A DNA stretch of 64,000 nt from Notospermus geniculatus (taxonomy: Eukaryota > Nemertea > Pilidiophora > Heteronemertea > Lineidae), in contig NMRB01001044.1 of assembly GCA_002633025.1 (NCBI GenBank), positions 85,701-149,700 of the forward strand. The letters run 5' to 3'. The notes under the pieces are model-generated. The model had not been told where the DNA came from. It saw nothing but the letters and a program-made list of their open reading frames with translations, and did no database searches. The stretch's first letter is position 1; each line of letters begins with the position of its first letter. A program made the position numbers and the translations under genes. Shown piece by piece: positions 41,544 through 52,191 of the stretch.

Positions 41544-42495
41544 AGTAGACAATTGATAAAGCGAAAGAGATTTCTTGAAAAGGTGGTTGTGTTTCGGGGT
41601 GATTGTCAACCCCTCAGACATGCGTGCATAAAACCACGCTTCGCATGTGGATTCTTCTATGTTATAACAACCCGAATGACCTAAGCAGAAGTTTCAAAAT
41701 ACTATTCCAAGAAAGTGTACGCACTTTGAAGAACGCCTGTTTTCGAAAACACAAAGGTTCTACCTTTCGATCGATAACTCGGCCAAAACTGAACTGATTT
41801 CGATGAAATTTTCGGCAACTTTCGTAGAGAAACATCCATCAACATGTAAACATCACGCCACATTCAAACGTCTTACTAATCGTGCGTAATTAGTGATTGT
41901 TTTATAGCGTCTGCTACGCCTACGTCACTGCCTCGCTTTCGTTCAGTGATTTAGCAGTTAGTACCGCCAAATACAGCGGCTGACACGTCGTGGCGCTGTT
42001 CATACCTTTGCGGGTCGACTGACATTTTGCCAGTACTCTCGTGGTTGACTATTTCACGCATGCGCACTGCGGGTGAGAGGCCAGGCCCGCTATTGCTGGT
42101 AATGCATGACCTACATGTACAATCAATGTACATTCCCTCTTATTTCTTAGCAGAGAGAGCGACGTGCAGTTACTGAAAAGCATTTTGGCGAACCATCATC
42201 AGTACACACATGTTTGAGACAGGGGGCTGGCTATCAAATGTGTCAGAACACATTGGACACACTGACAGTGCATAACGATATACATGTACATATAAGTGTA
42301 TGTTCACGTACAGCGTTCTGCATGTCATCGTCGTAGGTTTGGTCGAACTTCACATGGCATTATTGGTTGCGAGTTATGACCGTCAGTGACTTCGAGTAAC
42401 GCCCGGGCTTACTTTATTAATTCACTGCAGACCACATTGTTCGCTCTCCAGTTTCCATTTTTTTTTGGTATCGCGACAGCAAATTGGATGAGGTA
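41544..42495. other. intergenic, no gene recognised
   Basis: No domain-bearing frame or clear element ends. Several TACATGTA words, common throughout this genome. Confidence 0.35.
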
Positions 42496-42499
42496 TTAA

Positions 42500-43143
42500 G
42501 CGGGGTTCATTGGCACACGGATCCGGCCCGCAACAAAAAAAATTCGCAACAAAAAAAATTGGGTTTCACTGCGGTCCGTTTTCTGTAATCGGTCCAGGTA
42601 GCGATTTGTCCGTTTTTTCCATACACGGCGGGGTGTTTTGTTCGCACAAGATGCCTCCGATTTCCACTGAAGAAAGCGAAAAATTTATAGACGTGGTGCG
42701 CCAACAGCTATGCCTGTATGACCCTAGGCCTACTCACCCACAACATAAGGACGCAACAAAAATTGCAAATACATAGTCGTCGATAGCGATTATCATGGGG
42801 CGAAGTGGGGGCAAGTTTACAACGTGAAGCCCTGTTTTGAACTGGCTCATGGGCATAGCCCTTCCTCTACATACAGGGCTGTGTGTTGTGGAAAGGTCGT
42901 ACATGGCATAAAGTGAATAGAACTGTAATATCTGTTCATGATTCAATGCTGTCTCCTCCTGTTGAACGGTGGCTTCGAGACGCGACTGTACCTGTGCCAT
43001 GTCCCGAAGAGAAAGACCGCACGCCAGTGAATGCACGATGCGGAAACTATCCGTACGGAAAACGGACGTCCGTGGACACTTTTTCTGAACGTGTCGGACA
43101 CGTATCGGATTCGAGTCGGACCCGTGCGCCAATGAACCCCTGC
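42500..43143. mobile_element. TTAA-flanked element carrying a MADF fragment
   Basis: Ends GCGGGGTTCATTGGCACACG and, inverted, GCAGGGGTTCATTGGCGCAC, flanked by TTAA (42496-42499 and 43144-43147). TTAA targets fit piggyBac or Kolobok types. Inside is the coding fragment at 42651-42776. Confidence 0.82.
42651..42776 (+). pseudogene. MADF-domain N-terminal fragment
   Basis: ATG at 42651 opens MPPISTEESEKFIDVVRQQL CLYDP and HPQHKDATKIAN, which fits the start of a MADF (Myb/SANT-like) DNA-binding domain: F-I-x-x-V, L-Y-D, H-x-D, I-A. It stops at 42774 before the rest of the domain. MADF proteins are often transposon partners. Most likely a truncated cargo of the surrounding element. Confidence 0.6.
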
Positions 43144-43424
43144 TTAAAGCTAATGTATCATGACTTCATTGTTTACATTTAGTGTTTGCAAACATTGATG
43201 TTTACATCATGTTATTTTGGACTTTGGGGACATGCCAACCCACCAAACTGAATACTTTCGGTGTCAAGAGAATTTCTAGAGGGGCATGCCACCAACAAAT
43301 AATAATTACTCATAAGACAAAGAAAGACTGGACACAAACAAAATGTAAATAAACAATGATTTTCGTGGCCCGCGAAAATACTCGTGATACATTACCTTTA
43401 AACACATATCTTTTTTCCGACGTC

Positions 43425-43966
43425 GACGAACCTCGTTACAACGTACCCCGTTTACAGCGTTTTCACCCCTATAACGTTCACATTTCAAAGTCCCGATTTC
43501 CCGTACCGGTAATTCATTTTCCATTTGCCGATTTTGTTTACAACGAACACCTAACGTAAACTTCATTATAACGACCAGATTTTTCCCACAAAATAGTGAA
43601 AAAGCCTTCGTTACAACGAACAACGGGAAGTTAATTGCCACGGCGGCCTTGCTTATGAACAATGTACAGCGTGGGATTCCCCTCTGTTGCTTAGCAAGCC
43701 TCAATACATTGTAGTACTCTCTGTGAATAGCTGGTGTAACTCCCGTAGATGCGGCGTGGTCCTGAGCACATGATCAGAAAACATGTCTGGTAAACGGAAG
43801 CAAACCTTGCTGTCCATGAAGGCCGAAATTGTCTCTCACTTTCGAAAGGGAGTGTCTACATCGTAGTTGGAGGCCATTTTTTGGGAAATGGTTACAACGA
43901 ACTACCATTATAACGTACAGATTTGTTATGTCCCTGGAGGTACGTTGTAACGAGGTTCGACTGTAT
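43425..43966. mobile_element. pogo/Tigger-like remnant
   Basis: Ends GAACCTCGTTACAACGTACC (43428) and its complement (43938-43960, then GACTGTA). Such CGTTACAACG ends are typical of pogo-type elements. It holds the transposase start below; the bulk is missing. Confidence 0.7.
43783..43866 (+). pseudogene. pogo-type transposase N-terminus
   Basis: 27 codons MSGKRKQTLLSMKAEIVSHF RKGVSTS then stop: the first helix of the CENP-B-type helix-turn-helix of pogo/Tigger transposases (K-R-K, L-x-x-K-x-E-I-V). Position inside the matching inverted ends supports the call. Confidence 0.68.
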
Positions 43967-44044
43967 GAGGGTTCGTTGTTCGCCAGGAAATAACTACTAA
44001 ATTAATGGATTAAATCACTGGTGAAACACCAGCTCTTCTTTTAG

Positions 44045-44289
44045 GAAAAATGGACAATGATTATTTTAAGGTCGTCGTTTTCGACTGGCGAATCTTACAA
44101 CCAGATCGCGTACATTTCAATCTAGTATCAATTTTAGCCTGTGCTCATATGTGTCAGAAGAATTGTTCGACATTTGGGATTCTCCCCTCCGACGTGCGAT
44201 TCGACTGCCATCTGAACCACAAGAAAGCAACATGTATGGAGAGGGAAGAAGCAGTAAAATATCCTGGCTCACGGATGTACCAGAGAAAA
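44045..44289 (+). CDS. PAN/Apple-like domain exon
   Basis: Acceptor CAGCTCTTCTTTTAG ends at 44044; a donor candidate AAA|GTATTC follows 44289. The peptide (MDNDYFKVVVFDWRILQPDR and on) has ACAHMCQKNCSTFG and FDCHLNHKKATC, the cysteine pattern and F/Y-x-C-x-L core of a PAN/Apple module, an extracellular binding domain. The mariner-type element begins 28 bp after the donor candidate. Neighbouring exons were not found; phase 1 in and 0 out. It may be an exon of a larger gene or an orphaned one. Confidence 0.55.
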
Positions 44290-44316
44290 GTATTCACAAC
44301 CAATATTCGTAGTATA

Positions 44317-44860
44317 CAGGGTGGTCCAAAAAAACGGACCAGCATACTTCCACCACCCAGAGCCCAAAACTACCGATGGCATTAGATGGAGAATGTTTCT
44401 AGAAGAAAGAAGACACCAAGATATCCCGATTCGGTCCAGTGGTTCGAGCTGCAGACCCTATTTTGTAAAGCAGGGTCGAGGCCCTTGGTGAATTGTTTCA
44501 TGAAGAACAATCAATACCATACACAACATCGTAGCCTTGTAACAGACAAAAGGATTTTTCTGTGGAAAGGTCAAACAAAAAATGAAGTGCACATACATGT
44601 AGAACATGAAAATGAAACTTGAGCATTGTTGCATAACAACTGATCCCCTTTATCTATCATGCTGAATTCGCGGTTCACCGGTAGGTATTAAGGACCACTG
44701 ACTTTGCTTCACAAAAATTGCTCTGGAGGTAAAACTACTGGACCGAATCGAGGTATCATGGTCGTATTTTTCTTCTAGAAAGATTCTCTATCCATTAATG
44801 CCAGTGGTTTGGGACTGAGGGTGGTGGAAGTATGCTTGTCCGGGTTTTTTTATCACCCTG
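44317..44860. mobile_element. mariner-type long-TIR MITE, copy 1
   Basis: CAGGGTGGTCCAAAAAAACG at the left, CACCCTG at the right, TA on both sides (44315, 44861). The arms pair over about 170 bp (GCATACTTCCACCACCC, GATTCGGTCCAGT). Copy 2 is at 59141-59691, inverted. A 75-codon frame starting MENVSRRKKTPR is open in both copies. Confidence 0.87.
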
Positions 44861-44862
44861 TA

Positions 44863-45110
44863 TAGTACAGTACATACATGTATTTGCACTCTGCTTTACT
44901 GTCACACCCCGTAGCAACTCTGCGCTGCATTTTTGTAAAAATACACAATTTTGGCGTCTTGTATTGTAATCAGCAAATATCTCAATACATATTGTTTTTT
45001 TGGGGGGGATGAGGCCATTTTCCGTCATTAATGGCCTTTGATTTGTAGGTCCCCAGTAGGATAAATGGTAAACTTTATTGACATTGACACCACTTGCTTT
45101 TATAAGGGTT
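44863..45110. other. intergenic, no gene recognised
   Basis: No element ends or coding support seen. Confidence 0.35.
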
Positions 45111-45263
45111 AGGCTAGGCGCACATTGACGGCAAATTTCAATGCGGTAGGTGTGCTTTTAAAGTCGACTGACACGGATGAATGACGAGTCGACAGCATTG
45201 GGTCGTCCAACTTTAAAAACACCCTTACCGCATTGAATTTTGCCGCAAATGTGCGCTTGGCCT
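45111..45263. repeat. foldback, AGGCGCACATTGACGGCAAA arms
   Basis: About 50-bp arms. It shares design with its immediate neighbour (GGCGCACAT, GGGTGTTTTTAAAG, GTCGACT), indicating a tandem pair of related foldbacks. Confidence 0.87.
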
Positions 45264-45264
45264 T

Positions 45265-45438
45265 AAGCTAGGCGCACATGTATGCGGTTCGTGCTCCGGT
45301 GCGGCAACGGTAGGGGTGTTTTTAAAGTTGACTGACCCATTGCTGTTCGACTCATCATTCAGCCGGGTCAGTCGACTTCACAAACACCCCTATCGTTGCC
45401 GCACCGGAACACGAACCGCATACATGTGCGCCTAGCTT
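45265..45438. repeat. foldback, AGGCGCACATGTATGCGGTT arms
   Basis: About 70-bp arms with few mismatches (GCTCCGGTGCGGCAACG and complement). Confidence 0.9.
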
Positions 45439-45909
45439 TAGGGTGGCTGCACACCAAAGGCAAGGTTCAATAGGTATCTTTCACGGAACGCTACGTATAG
45501 TACGTTCCGACTACCTATATGACTACCTTACCTAACGTAACCCAACTCCACAGCTGACCGGCTGGCCAATCGTGCCTTTCGTGATCGAGGGAGGCAGCTA
45601 AAGCCCTCATGAATAATTATTGATAATTGTCTGCGGAAACGGCAACCTGACTCATGTTGATTTTGTATACCGTGTACATAAAGAGGGCGCGCGATTTGTA
45701 TTAGAGAGACAGCATTTAGAATTAAAAGGTGTCAGATGGCGACGAACATGCGCCAAAACTCTTACAAAATTGTTGCGGTGAACATTCTATGCATTGGTGA
45801 TCAAATCTGTGTCACCGCCGCACCGTCTGGCGATAATGCCGGTCACTCGCCACAAATCTTTCTCTTCCTGGCTCATTGCCTGTCGCTGACGTCGTTGTCA
45901 CTCAGCCAT

Positions 45910-46066
45910 TAGGGAGGTTTCGCAAGCGCCCGGTTAGGCCATACGACGACGTTTATCTATTGTTTGGGTATACCCAAAAAGTACTTCAAAATTTTAAAAA
46001 GAACTTCAAAATTAATCAGATAAACGTCGTCGTATGGCCTAACTGGGCGCTTGCGAAACCTCCCTA
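45910..46066. repeat. foldback, TAGGGAGGTTTCGCAAGCGC arms
   Basis: 49-bp arms with one mismatch; loop includes GGGTATACCC and a repeated ACTTCAAAATT. Confidence 0.92.
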
Positions 46067-46769
46067 TTTTTACTACACTACTATGGTTTGTACGCGCGCA
46101 AAAGTACTTCAAAAATAATTGTTCCGGCAAAAATAACTATTCTGTTCAGGTGTGAAAGTAACCCAGGTCCCTGAAAGTAGGGTCCGCGGGACCCTAACTC
46201 CTAGGATTCTAAGTCCTACGGACCATAACTCTTAGGAATCTAAGTCCTACGGTCCTGGACAACTAGGAACTGTAGTCCTAGGACAGAGATTCCTAGGAAC
46301 CAATGTCCTAGGACTGCGCCTCCTTGGGAATAGAGGTCCAACATTTAGAAAAAGTGGATCTAGGCGGACTTCCGTTACGATAGAAATCTAGGATCCCAAG
46401 TCCTACTCAAAATTAAAGAAAACATCAGGGTTGATACATTATACATCTGCGAATGAAAAATATATGCAGAATACTTTGAGTTGTGTACACCATGTACATA
46501 ACTCAAAGTATTCTGCAGATATTTTTCATTCGCAGTGAGGTGCTGCAATTTGAAAACGTGCGCCAAGCACGACCTGATGAAAATGGGGCCGTGATTTGGT
46601 CCCTGCGGGGCTATAGTCATGACAAGATCACCCTCGGTAAAATGTCATGTAAAGTGCATATAACTCCGGTTAGAGCGCACTATGGCTCTATTCCTCTCCG
46701 GAATCCTCGCCAGGCACATCGTTCACTTGCCCCTTCAGGCGTCGATACATCAGGTCCTCCGTCGGACCC

Positions 46770-46925
46770 GCTTTCCTCGGAATGCAAGCCCGCCGGACCT
46801 GCTTTCCTCGGAATGCAAGTCCGCCTGACCTGCTTTCCTCGGAATGCAAGCCCGCCGGACCTGCTTTCCTCGGAATGCAAGTCCGCCTGACCTGCTTTCC
46901 TCGGAATGCAAGTCCGCCTGACATG
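46770..46925. repeat. 31-bp tandem repeat in element B copy 2
   Basis: CCTGCTTTCCTCGGAATGCA AGTCCGCCTGA units, about five, alternating two sub-types; counterpart of 28434-28596 on the other strand. Confidence 0.9.
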
Positions 46926-46933
46926 CTTTTCTA

Positions 46934-47249
46934 TAGTCTGTTTAAGTCATCTGGAGCTCGATGGGCGTATGTCAATCAAACCCCTAGTAACTGGACAACA
47001 ATGGACTTAGGGTTTACCTTAAACGGTCCAACACACATTGTTTTCTAATCAGCTGAACCTTGGTTCGAAATAGAACGTGCTACGAGGCCTTGATTCGATA
47101 TTGAACACAGGCATAGGCATGAGATTGGCTGGAAGCGTCACGTCAATAAAAGTAAACGCATTTCAATAGCCAAACTTCACTAACAATACCAAGGTCTGCC
47201 TGACAACCAAAGGTCCTCCCATCAAGCTTCAGATGATTTAAACGTACTA
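46934..47249. mobile_element. TA-flanked MITE inside element B copy 2
   Basis: Ends TAGTCTGTTTAAGTCATCTG and TAGTACGTTTAAATCATCTG (inverted), TA on both sides (46932, 47250). Element B copy 1 reads CTTTTCTAGACATAC (minus strand) at this place, an empty TA site. TA targets fit Tc1/mariner. Confidence 0.92.
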
Positions 47250-47329
47250 TAGACATACAAGTCCACAGACCAACATTCCTCGAAATCAGAGTCCGACAGA
47301 CCTAGGGTGTGTATAAACCGAAGATTGAA

Positions 47330-48295
47330 GATCGAAGATTGAAGATTGAAGATAGGTAAAAAATGAAGATTCATGCAGGTAAAAAACGAAGATTGAAGAT
47401 AGGTATAAAACGAAGATTCATGAATGTAAAAAACGAAGATTTCTCAATTACTACATAAGGGGTTAATATTCTGGAACCAAACTTTGCACACCTCATCCAC
47501 GTCCCAAAAGGAATATTTCATGACGTTTTCAACCCAATCCATCAAGGGAAAATGTGCTTTTAACTTTTACTACACTTATAGCATTGCGAGGTATAAAACG
47601 AAGATTCATGAAGGTAAAAAACGAAGATTCCTCAATAACCACATAAGGGGTTAATATTCTGGAACCATTTTGCACACCTCATCCACGTCCCAAAAGAAAT
47701 ATTTCATGACGTTTTCAACCCAATCAATCAAGGGACAACGTGCTTTTACCTTTTACTATACTTATAGCATTGCGAGGTATAAAACGAAGATTGATGAAGG
47801 TAAAAAACGAAGATTCCTCAATTACTACATAAGGGGTTAATATTCTGGAACCAAATTTTGCACACCTCATCCACGTCCAAAAAGGAATATTTCATGACGT
47901 TTTCAACCCAATCCATCAATGTGCTTTTTCCTTTTACGATACTTATAGCATTGCAAGGTATAAAACGAAGATACATGCAGGTAAAAAACGAAGATTTCTC
48001 AATTACTACATAAGGGGTTAATATTCTGGAACCAAATTTTGCACACCTCATCCACGTCCCAAAAGGAATACTGCATGACGTTTTCAACCCAATCCATCAG
48101 GGGAAAATGTGCTTTTAACTTTTACTACACTTATATCATTGCGAGGTATAAAACGAAGATTCATGAAGGTAAAAAACGTATATGTGAATATATATAAAAT
48201 ATGGTTCCAGAATATTAACCCCTTATGTAGTAATTGAGGAATCTTCGTTTTTTACCTGCATGAATCTTCGTTTTATACCTCGCAATGCTATAAGT
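47330..48295. repeat. 186-bp satellite with inverted last unit
   Basis: GAGGTATAAAACGAAGATT recurs at 47588, 47774, 47955 and 48142 (spacing 181-187). Each unit holds ATAAGGGGTTAATATTCTGG and CACACCTCATCCACGTCC. The first 80 bp are short GAAGATTGAAGAT units. At 48200-48295 part of the unit lies in the opposite orientation, closing the array. Confidence 0.9.
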
Positions 48296-48319
48296 TTTAT
48301 AGCAGTCGGGCCAGGACGC

Positions 48320-48976
48320 GATTGGACGTAAAAAACTGGAGGATTTCGTTGACAGGCTCAATGAGTTCCACCCCACCATCAGGTTCACCTGGGATGCATC
48401 CCCTTCCTCCCAGAACTTTTTGGATGTGACTGTCAAACTCTGCGACTCAAGGATTGTGACTGACCTCTATGTAAAACCCACGGACACTCACCAATACCTC
48501 CACCCAGCTTCCTGTCACCCTGGCCATATCAAACGCTCCATCCCCTTTTCCCAAGCCCTCCGCATCCTGTCCATATGCTCAGAACGGCCTGCGGCTCTGA
48601 AACACCTTCAGAACTTGGTTGGCTTTCTCACTGACAGGGGACATAACAGACGGAAGGTTGCAATGGAAGTGGAAAGGGCGATCCAACGTCATGACGGCCA
48701 GGGGGCCCACTCTCCCACTACGACGGAAACCAATACCCAGGATGGGAGTAGAGACAGAGCTGATGATGCTGATCCCCAGGCTAACCAGAGTGTCGACAGA
48801 AGTGAGGTCCGAGACAACCAGCAGTCCCCCAAAACCCGCAAGATTCCCTTAGTCCTCACCTATCACCCTGGACTGCCAGAGATTACTGCAATCACACGCC
48901 GTTTCCTTCCTATTCTTCATTTGAACCCATCAATGAAGGAATGCTGCCCTGAGCCACCCCTTATTGCATTCCGGAG
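48320..48976 (+). pseudogene. Penelope-like retroelement RT fragment
   Basis: The frame reads FLDVTVKLCDSRIVTDLYVK, PTDTHQYLHPASCHPGHIK and SIPFSQALRILSICS, the late RT region of Penelope-like elements, then, after a Q/D-rich linker, LVLTYHPGLPEI and PEPPLIAFR. The left end is broken by an in-frame stop near 48300 and fusion to the satellite; the right end runs into the assembly gap. Catalytic RT blocks are not present here. Confidence 0.75.
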
Positions 48977-49090
48977 NNNNNNNNNNNNNNNNNNNNNNNN
49001 NNNNNNNNNNNNNNNNNNNNNNNNNNNNNNNNNNNNNNNNNNNNNNNNNNNNNNNNNNNNNNNNNNNNNNNNNNNNNNNNNNNNNNNNNN
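48977..49090. other. assembly gap (114 N)
   Basis: Run of N. The true gap size is unknown. Repeats abut both sides. Confidence 1.
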
Positions 49091-49420
49091 CAGGCCGAAA
49101 TTTGACATGCATGTAAAGGTCATCTAGAGGGAGGTAAATATCAAATTTGAGCACTCTACGTCAAGTCGTTCCCGTGTAATAGCACTTAGTTGATTTTCAG
49201 GTTACGCCACCTGGCGGCCATATTGGATGTCTAATCGAGCCGAAACTTGGTCTTTTTAAAGGTACCCCTCCAATGCATGTTTATGCAAGATATGAAGTCG
49301 CTTGGTGAAATAATGACAAACTGTGGCAGGTTCGTTACTTTTGTCGCACTTTGACCTCTGTGACCTTGAAAAGTAGGTCAAATCAAAAACCCGTTATATA
49401 TGTTATGTATCCTTATTAGA
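49091..49420. repeat. 145-bp repeat relatives, inverse to 10381-11070
   Basis: ACGCCACCTGGCGGCCATAT and TGTTTATGCAAGATATGAAG are inverse matches to the units and left flank of the array at 10381. Only one unit is visible; the gap may hide more. Confidence 0.8.
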
Positions 49421-51375
49421 TACACATATGATAAAAATTTGGAGAAGATCTAGTCATTAGTTCGGGAGTTATTACACTTTTTGTGTTTTCGGTTTTTGCC
49501 ACCTGGTGGCCAAGCCGTGAGTCGAAAATGGCCGGCAATCGAACTCAACCTTACCAGTCTCCTGTTCTTACTACCATAAAAAAATGAGACTGATATCTCA
49601 AGCGATTCTTGAGTTATTGCTCGGACGCAAGACGCACGACAGGGCCAAAACATAATACGGCCCGTCTGCGACGGGCGTATAAATAGTCCGGCAGCCAAAT
49701 GGGTTTTTTTCACTGAACCCGGAAATGTCTTATAGTTTTTTTTTCGATGGATTTGAGTAGCCCTGAGGGTCAGTTTAAAGATTCCACCGGGTGGACTCCG
49801 GTCACCCTTGAGCATTTTGAGAAATCCAAGATGGCGTCCAAGATGGCCATTGTTACATGAAATCAGTCATAACTTCCTTCGTATTTACCACAGGCTGATA
49901 ATTTTGGTGTCTAGACATAGGTTTTGGAGGTCGAGGAATCCAATAAGACCATTTTCAATGTCGGTAATATATTACGTAACTGTAAATCCAAGATGGCTGC
50001 CGTTACGTTAACTTCATTCATAACTTCTTTCATATTCACCATACAATAATTATTTTGCTGTCTAGACATAGGCGCCATTATCGCGGTCAGAATGTATGGA
50101 AACCGTAGGAGAAAACTCACCAGCATCCTGGCAGAATCAGGTTGTTCTGGCGAATATTCAGAGTCAAATACCAGAAATTGGGTCAAATCATCCTCAAGTG
50201 TATGGCCAGGGTCCCCAGCATTGCCCCTCAAGTCCCTCAAACCAGCCAGATTCAACTTCATCACTGGTTCAGCTGTGACTGGCAAACCTGTCTAATGTGA
50301 CACATTGTAGGCCCAACTAGCAATGCGCTGCTGCCACCTATACCCATGCGACTGAGGATAACTAAAACGGCGAATTTAGTTGGCGGGCCGTTTTTTTCCG
50401 GGTTTTTCCACGGCGAATTAAGTTCGCCAGCCGCGTTGAAAGGGTTTTAATATACTCTTTCATTGGCTGTCGTCATGGAGTGAGAAACCCTCCTATGTTT
50501 GACTGACGGGCCTTCTTTCCTTTTGGTGACCAGCTAATCCCACCTAGTCACATTAATGAGGTGTATTGTTATGGTTACGCTGGTGAGCTATGATTGCGCC
50601 TTTGTGGTTATGGAAGGGGTGTTTGTTCCATTTTTTCACTGCACATGATGTCGATTGCCATTTCATTATCGCCGGTTTGTAAAGTTGTAAGTGAACATTA
50701 TTACGCGGGTCTTTCCCACGGTCTTCTGTGAGTATGGCGGCAAGGCGAGCGAGAGTTGAGGTTGGGGAAGGTGAAGTAGCCGTCCTCAGCTCAGATAGAG
50801 GCACCGCATCACCGAGACACTGGATTATGTCCGCGTTCTGGAATATGCCCGGCAACACCACAACAGGCTAAGCAGAGCCATCAGATGCGCGCAGATCGCC
50901 AACTTCCGAAAAGGATATAAGGAAATTTCTTTGAGGAATTATACTTGTCAAGTAAAATTCCTCCAAGGAATTTATACAGAGAGAAATTGCAGAGTAGGCC
51001 TAGGTAGTTGTGTAAAAAGTCAATATTCACAGAATTAAAAAACAGAAAATGTCTCGGGTTTTCGAGCTGGTCAAAAATGTTTATGAAATCTCTGTTCGGT
51101 CACTGTCATCAGAACCAGGACCCCCGCAAAGACAGCGCGTTGGGGAGGTAGTGGTGGCGATAGGGGTGGAAGCACTCGTAAATTGTCCATACTGTCCCGC
51201 ACAGGACTCCGACACTGATTGAGAGAGTTGAGCATTGCAGGTTATGGAGTATGAATTTTAATAGGGGTTCTATTGGAAAATGAAGAGGTATTCGGGGTTA
51301 TGTCACTCAATGGCGCAGAGCGAAGTGAAAGAAATCAGTTTCGTTACCGTTCGGTAATCTGCTTCAGTGCATGTA
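49421..51375. other. intergenic, no gene confirmed
   Basis: 50096-50278 on + and 49911-50285 on - are open frames without domains. An AAGATGGCGTCCAAGATGGC stretch at 49829 recurs loosely at 49988. 50940-51000 has a small hairpin. I see no supported gene. Confidence 0.35.
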
Positions 51376-51423
51376 CGCTTTGGGTGTAGGGTGACGCTAT
51401 AGGCCTACACTTGCTGGAGACGA

Positions 51424-51562
51424 CACTCTAAAAACTAAAGAGTTAAAGGAACTAAAGAGTTAAAGGAACTCCTAAAGAGTTAAAGGAACTCCTAAAGAGC
51501 CTGTACAGTGAGTGCTCACTGTACAGGCTCTTTAGGAGTTCCTTTAACTCTTTTTAGAGTGG
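51424..51562. repeat. tandem plus foldback, AAAGAGTTAAAGGAACTCCT
   Basis: Units of about 20 bp repeat three to four times (51437-51500) and then pair with the inverted copy at 51525-51562 across CCTGTACAGTGAGTGCTCACTGTACAGG-type palindrome (written here in two parts: CCTGTACAGTGAG, CTCACTGTACAGG). Confidence 0.88.
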
Positions 51563-51681
51563 ATGGTGTGGCGAAGGGGCGGTCCCAAGGCAATGACGAC
51601 ATTACAAGTCCCATTCAGAAAGCTCACACTGTATTCATAATATTGGGCCAATCACTGGTGTCCAACGATGCTTTTGTGGCC

Positions 51682-51808
51682 GTAAGGCCGAGTTTACATT
51701 GAGGCACACGCAACACGAACACGCGGGCGAACAAAGGTTTCATGGGGATGAATCCTTTGTGAAGCCATTGTTCGCCTGCGTGTGCCTCGATGTAAATTCA
51801 GCCTTCGC
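51682..51808. repeat. foldback, AAGGCCGAGTTTACATTGAG arms
   Basis: Arms pair over about 50 bp with several mismatches (GCACACGCA / TGCGTGTGC, GCGAACA / TGTTCGC). Confidence 0.8.
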
Positions 51809-52045
51809 CATACGTTCCGTCCATTTCAATTTAGCAAGTTACCTAGTGGGACTGCAGTGTTGCCGATCAACGAGATCACGAATGGCAAGATTTGAACACG
51901 TTCAACTTCTGTGCCATCCTGACAGGCGTAATCGATTCGCGGTCGACCTGATTCGAGTTACATCTACGATTCCCTCGCGCAGATGAGCTTATTCCACGAT
52001 GAGCCAACACATTTTCACTTTTGCGACCTGACCATGATTGGAACA

Positions 52046-52191
52046 CCTGGGGTAGCGAGCATAAAGGGGTCGTAACCCTACGTCAGGCCTGAGCCAGGCG
52101 TAGTGCTGGTCGATTCCGTATCCTCGACCAGCACTACGCCTGGCTTAGGCCTGACGTAGGGTTACGACCCCTTTACGCTCGCTACCCCTGG
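52046..52191. repeat. near-perfect foldback, 68-bp arms
   Basis: CTGGGGTAGCGAGCATAAAG to CGACCAGCAC on the left; complement on the right with two or three mismatches; 10-base loop (TTCCGTATCC). Confidence 0.93.

Larger units (their letters stand above)
46151..47310. mobile_element. dispersed element B, copy 2 (inverse)
   Basis: Starts TGTGAAAGTAACCCAGGTCC and runs inverse to 29645-28365. It lacks the piggyBac-like insert of copy 1 but has its own insert at 46934-47249. It fades near 47310 at the edge of the 186-bp satellite. Confidence 0.85.

Noticed and set aside
48917-49154. Frames running through the N block
   Set aside because: They exist only because unknown bases cannot form stops.
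50096-50285. Possible exon (Gln/Ser/Pro-rich on +, 124-codon frame on -)
   Set aside because: No splice sites in phase with anything, no domain, and both strands are open.
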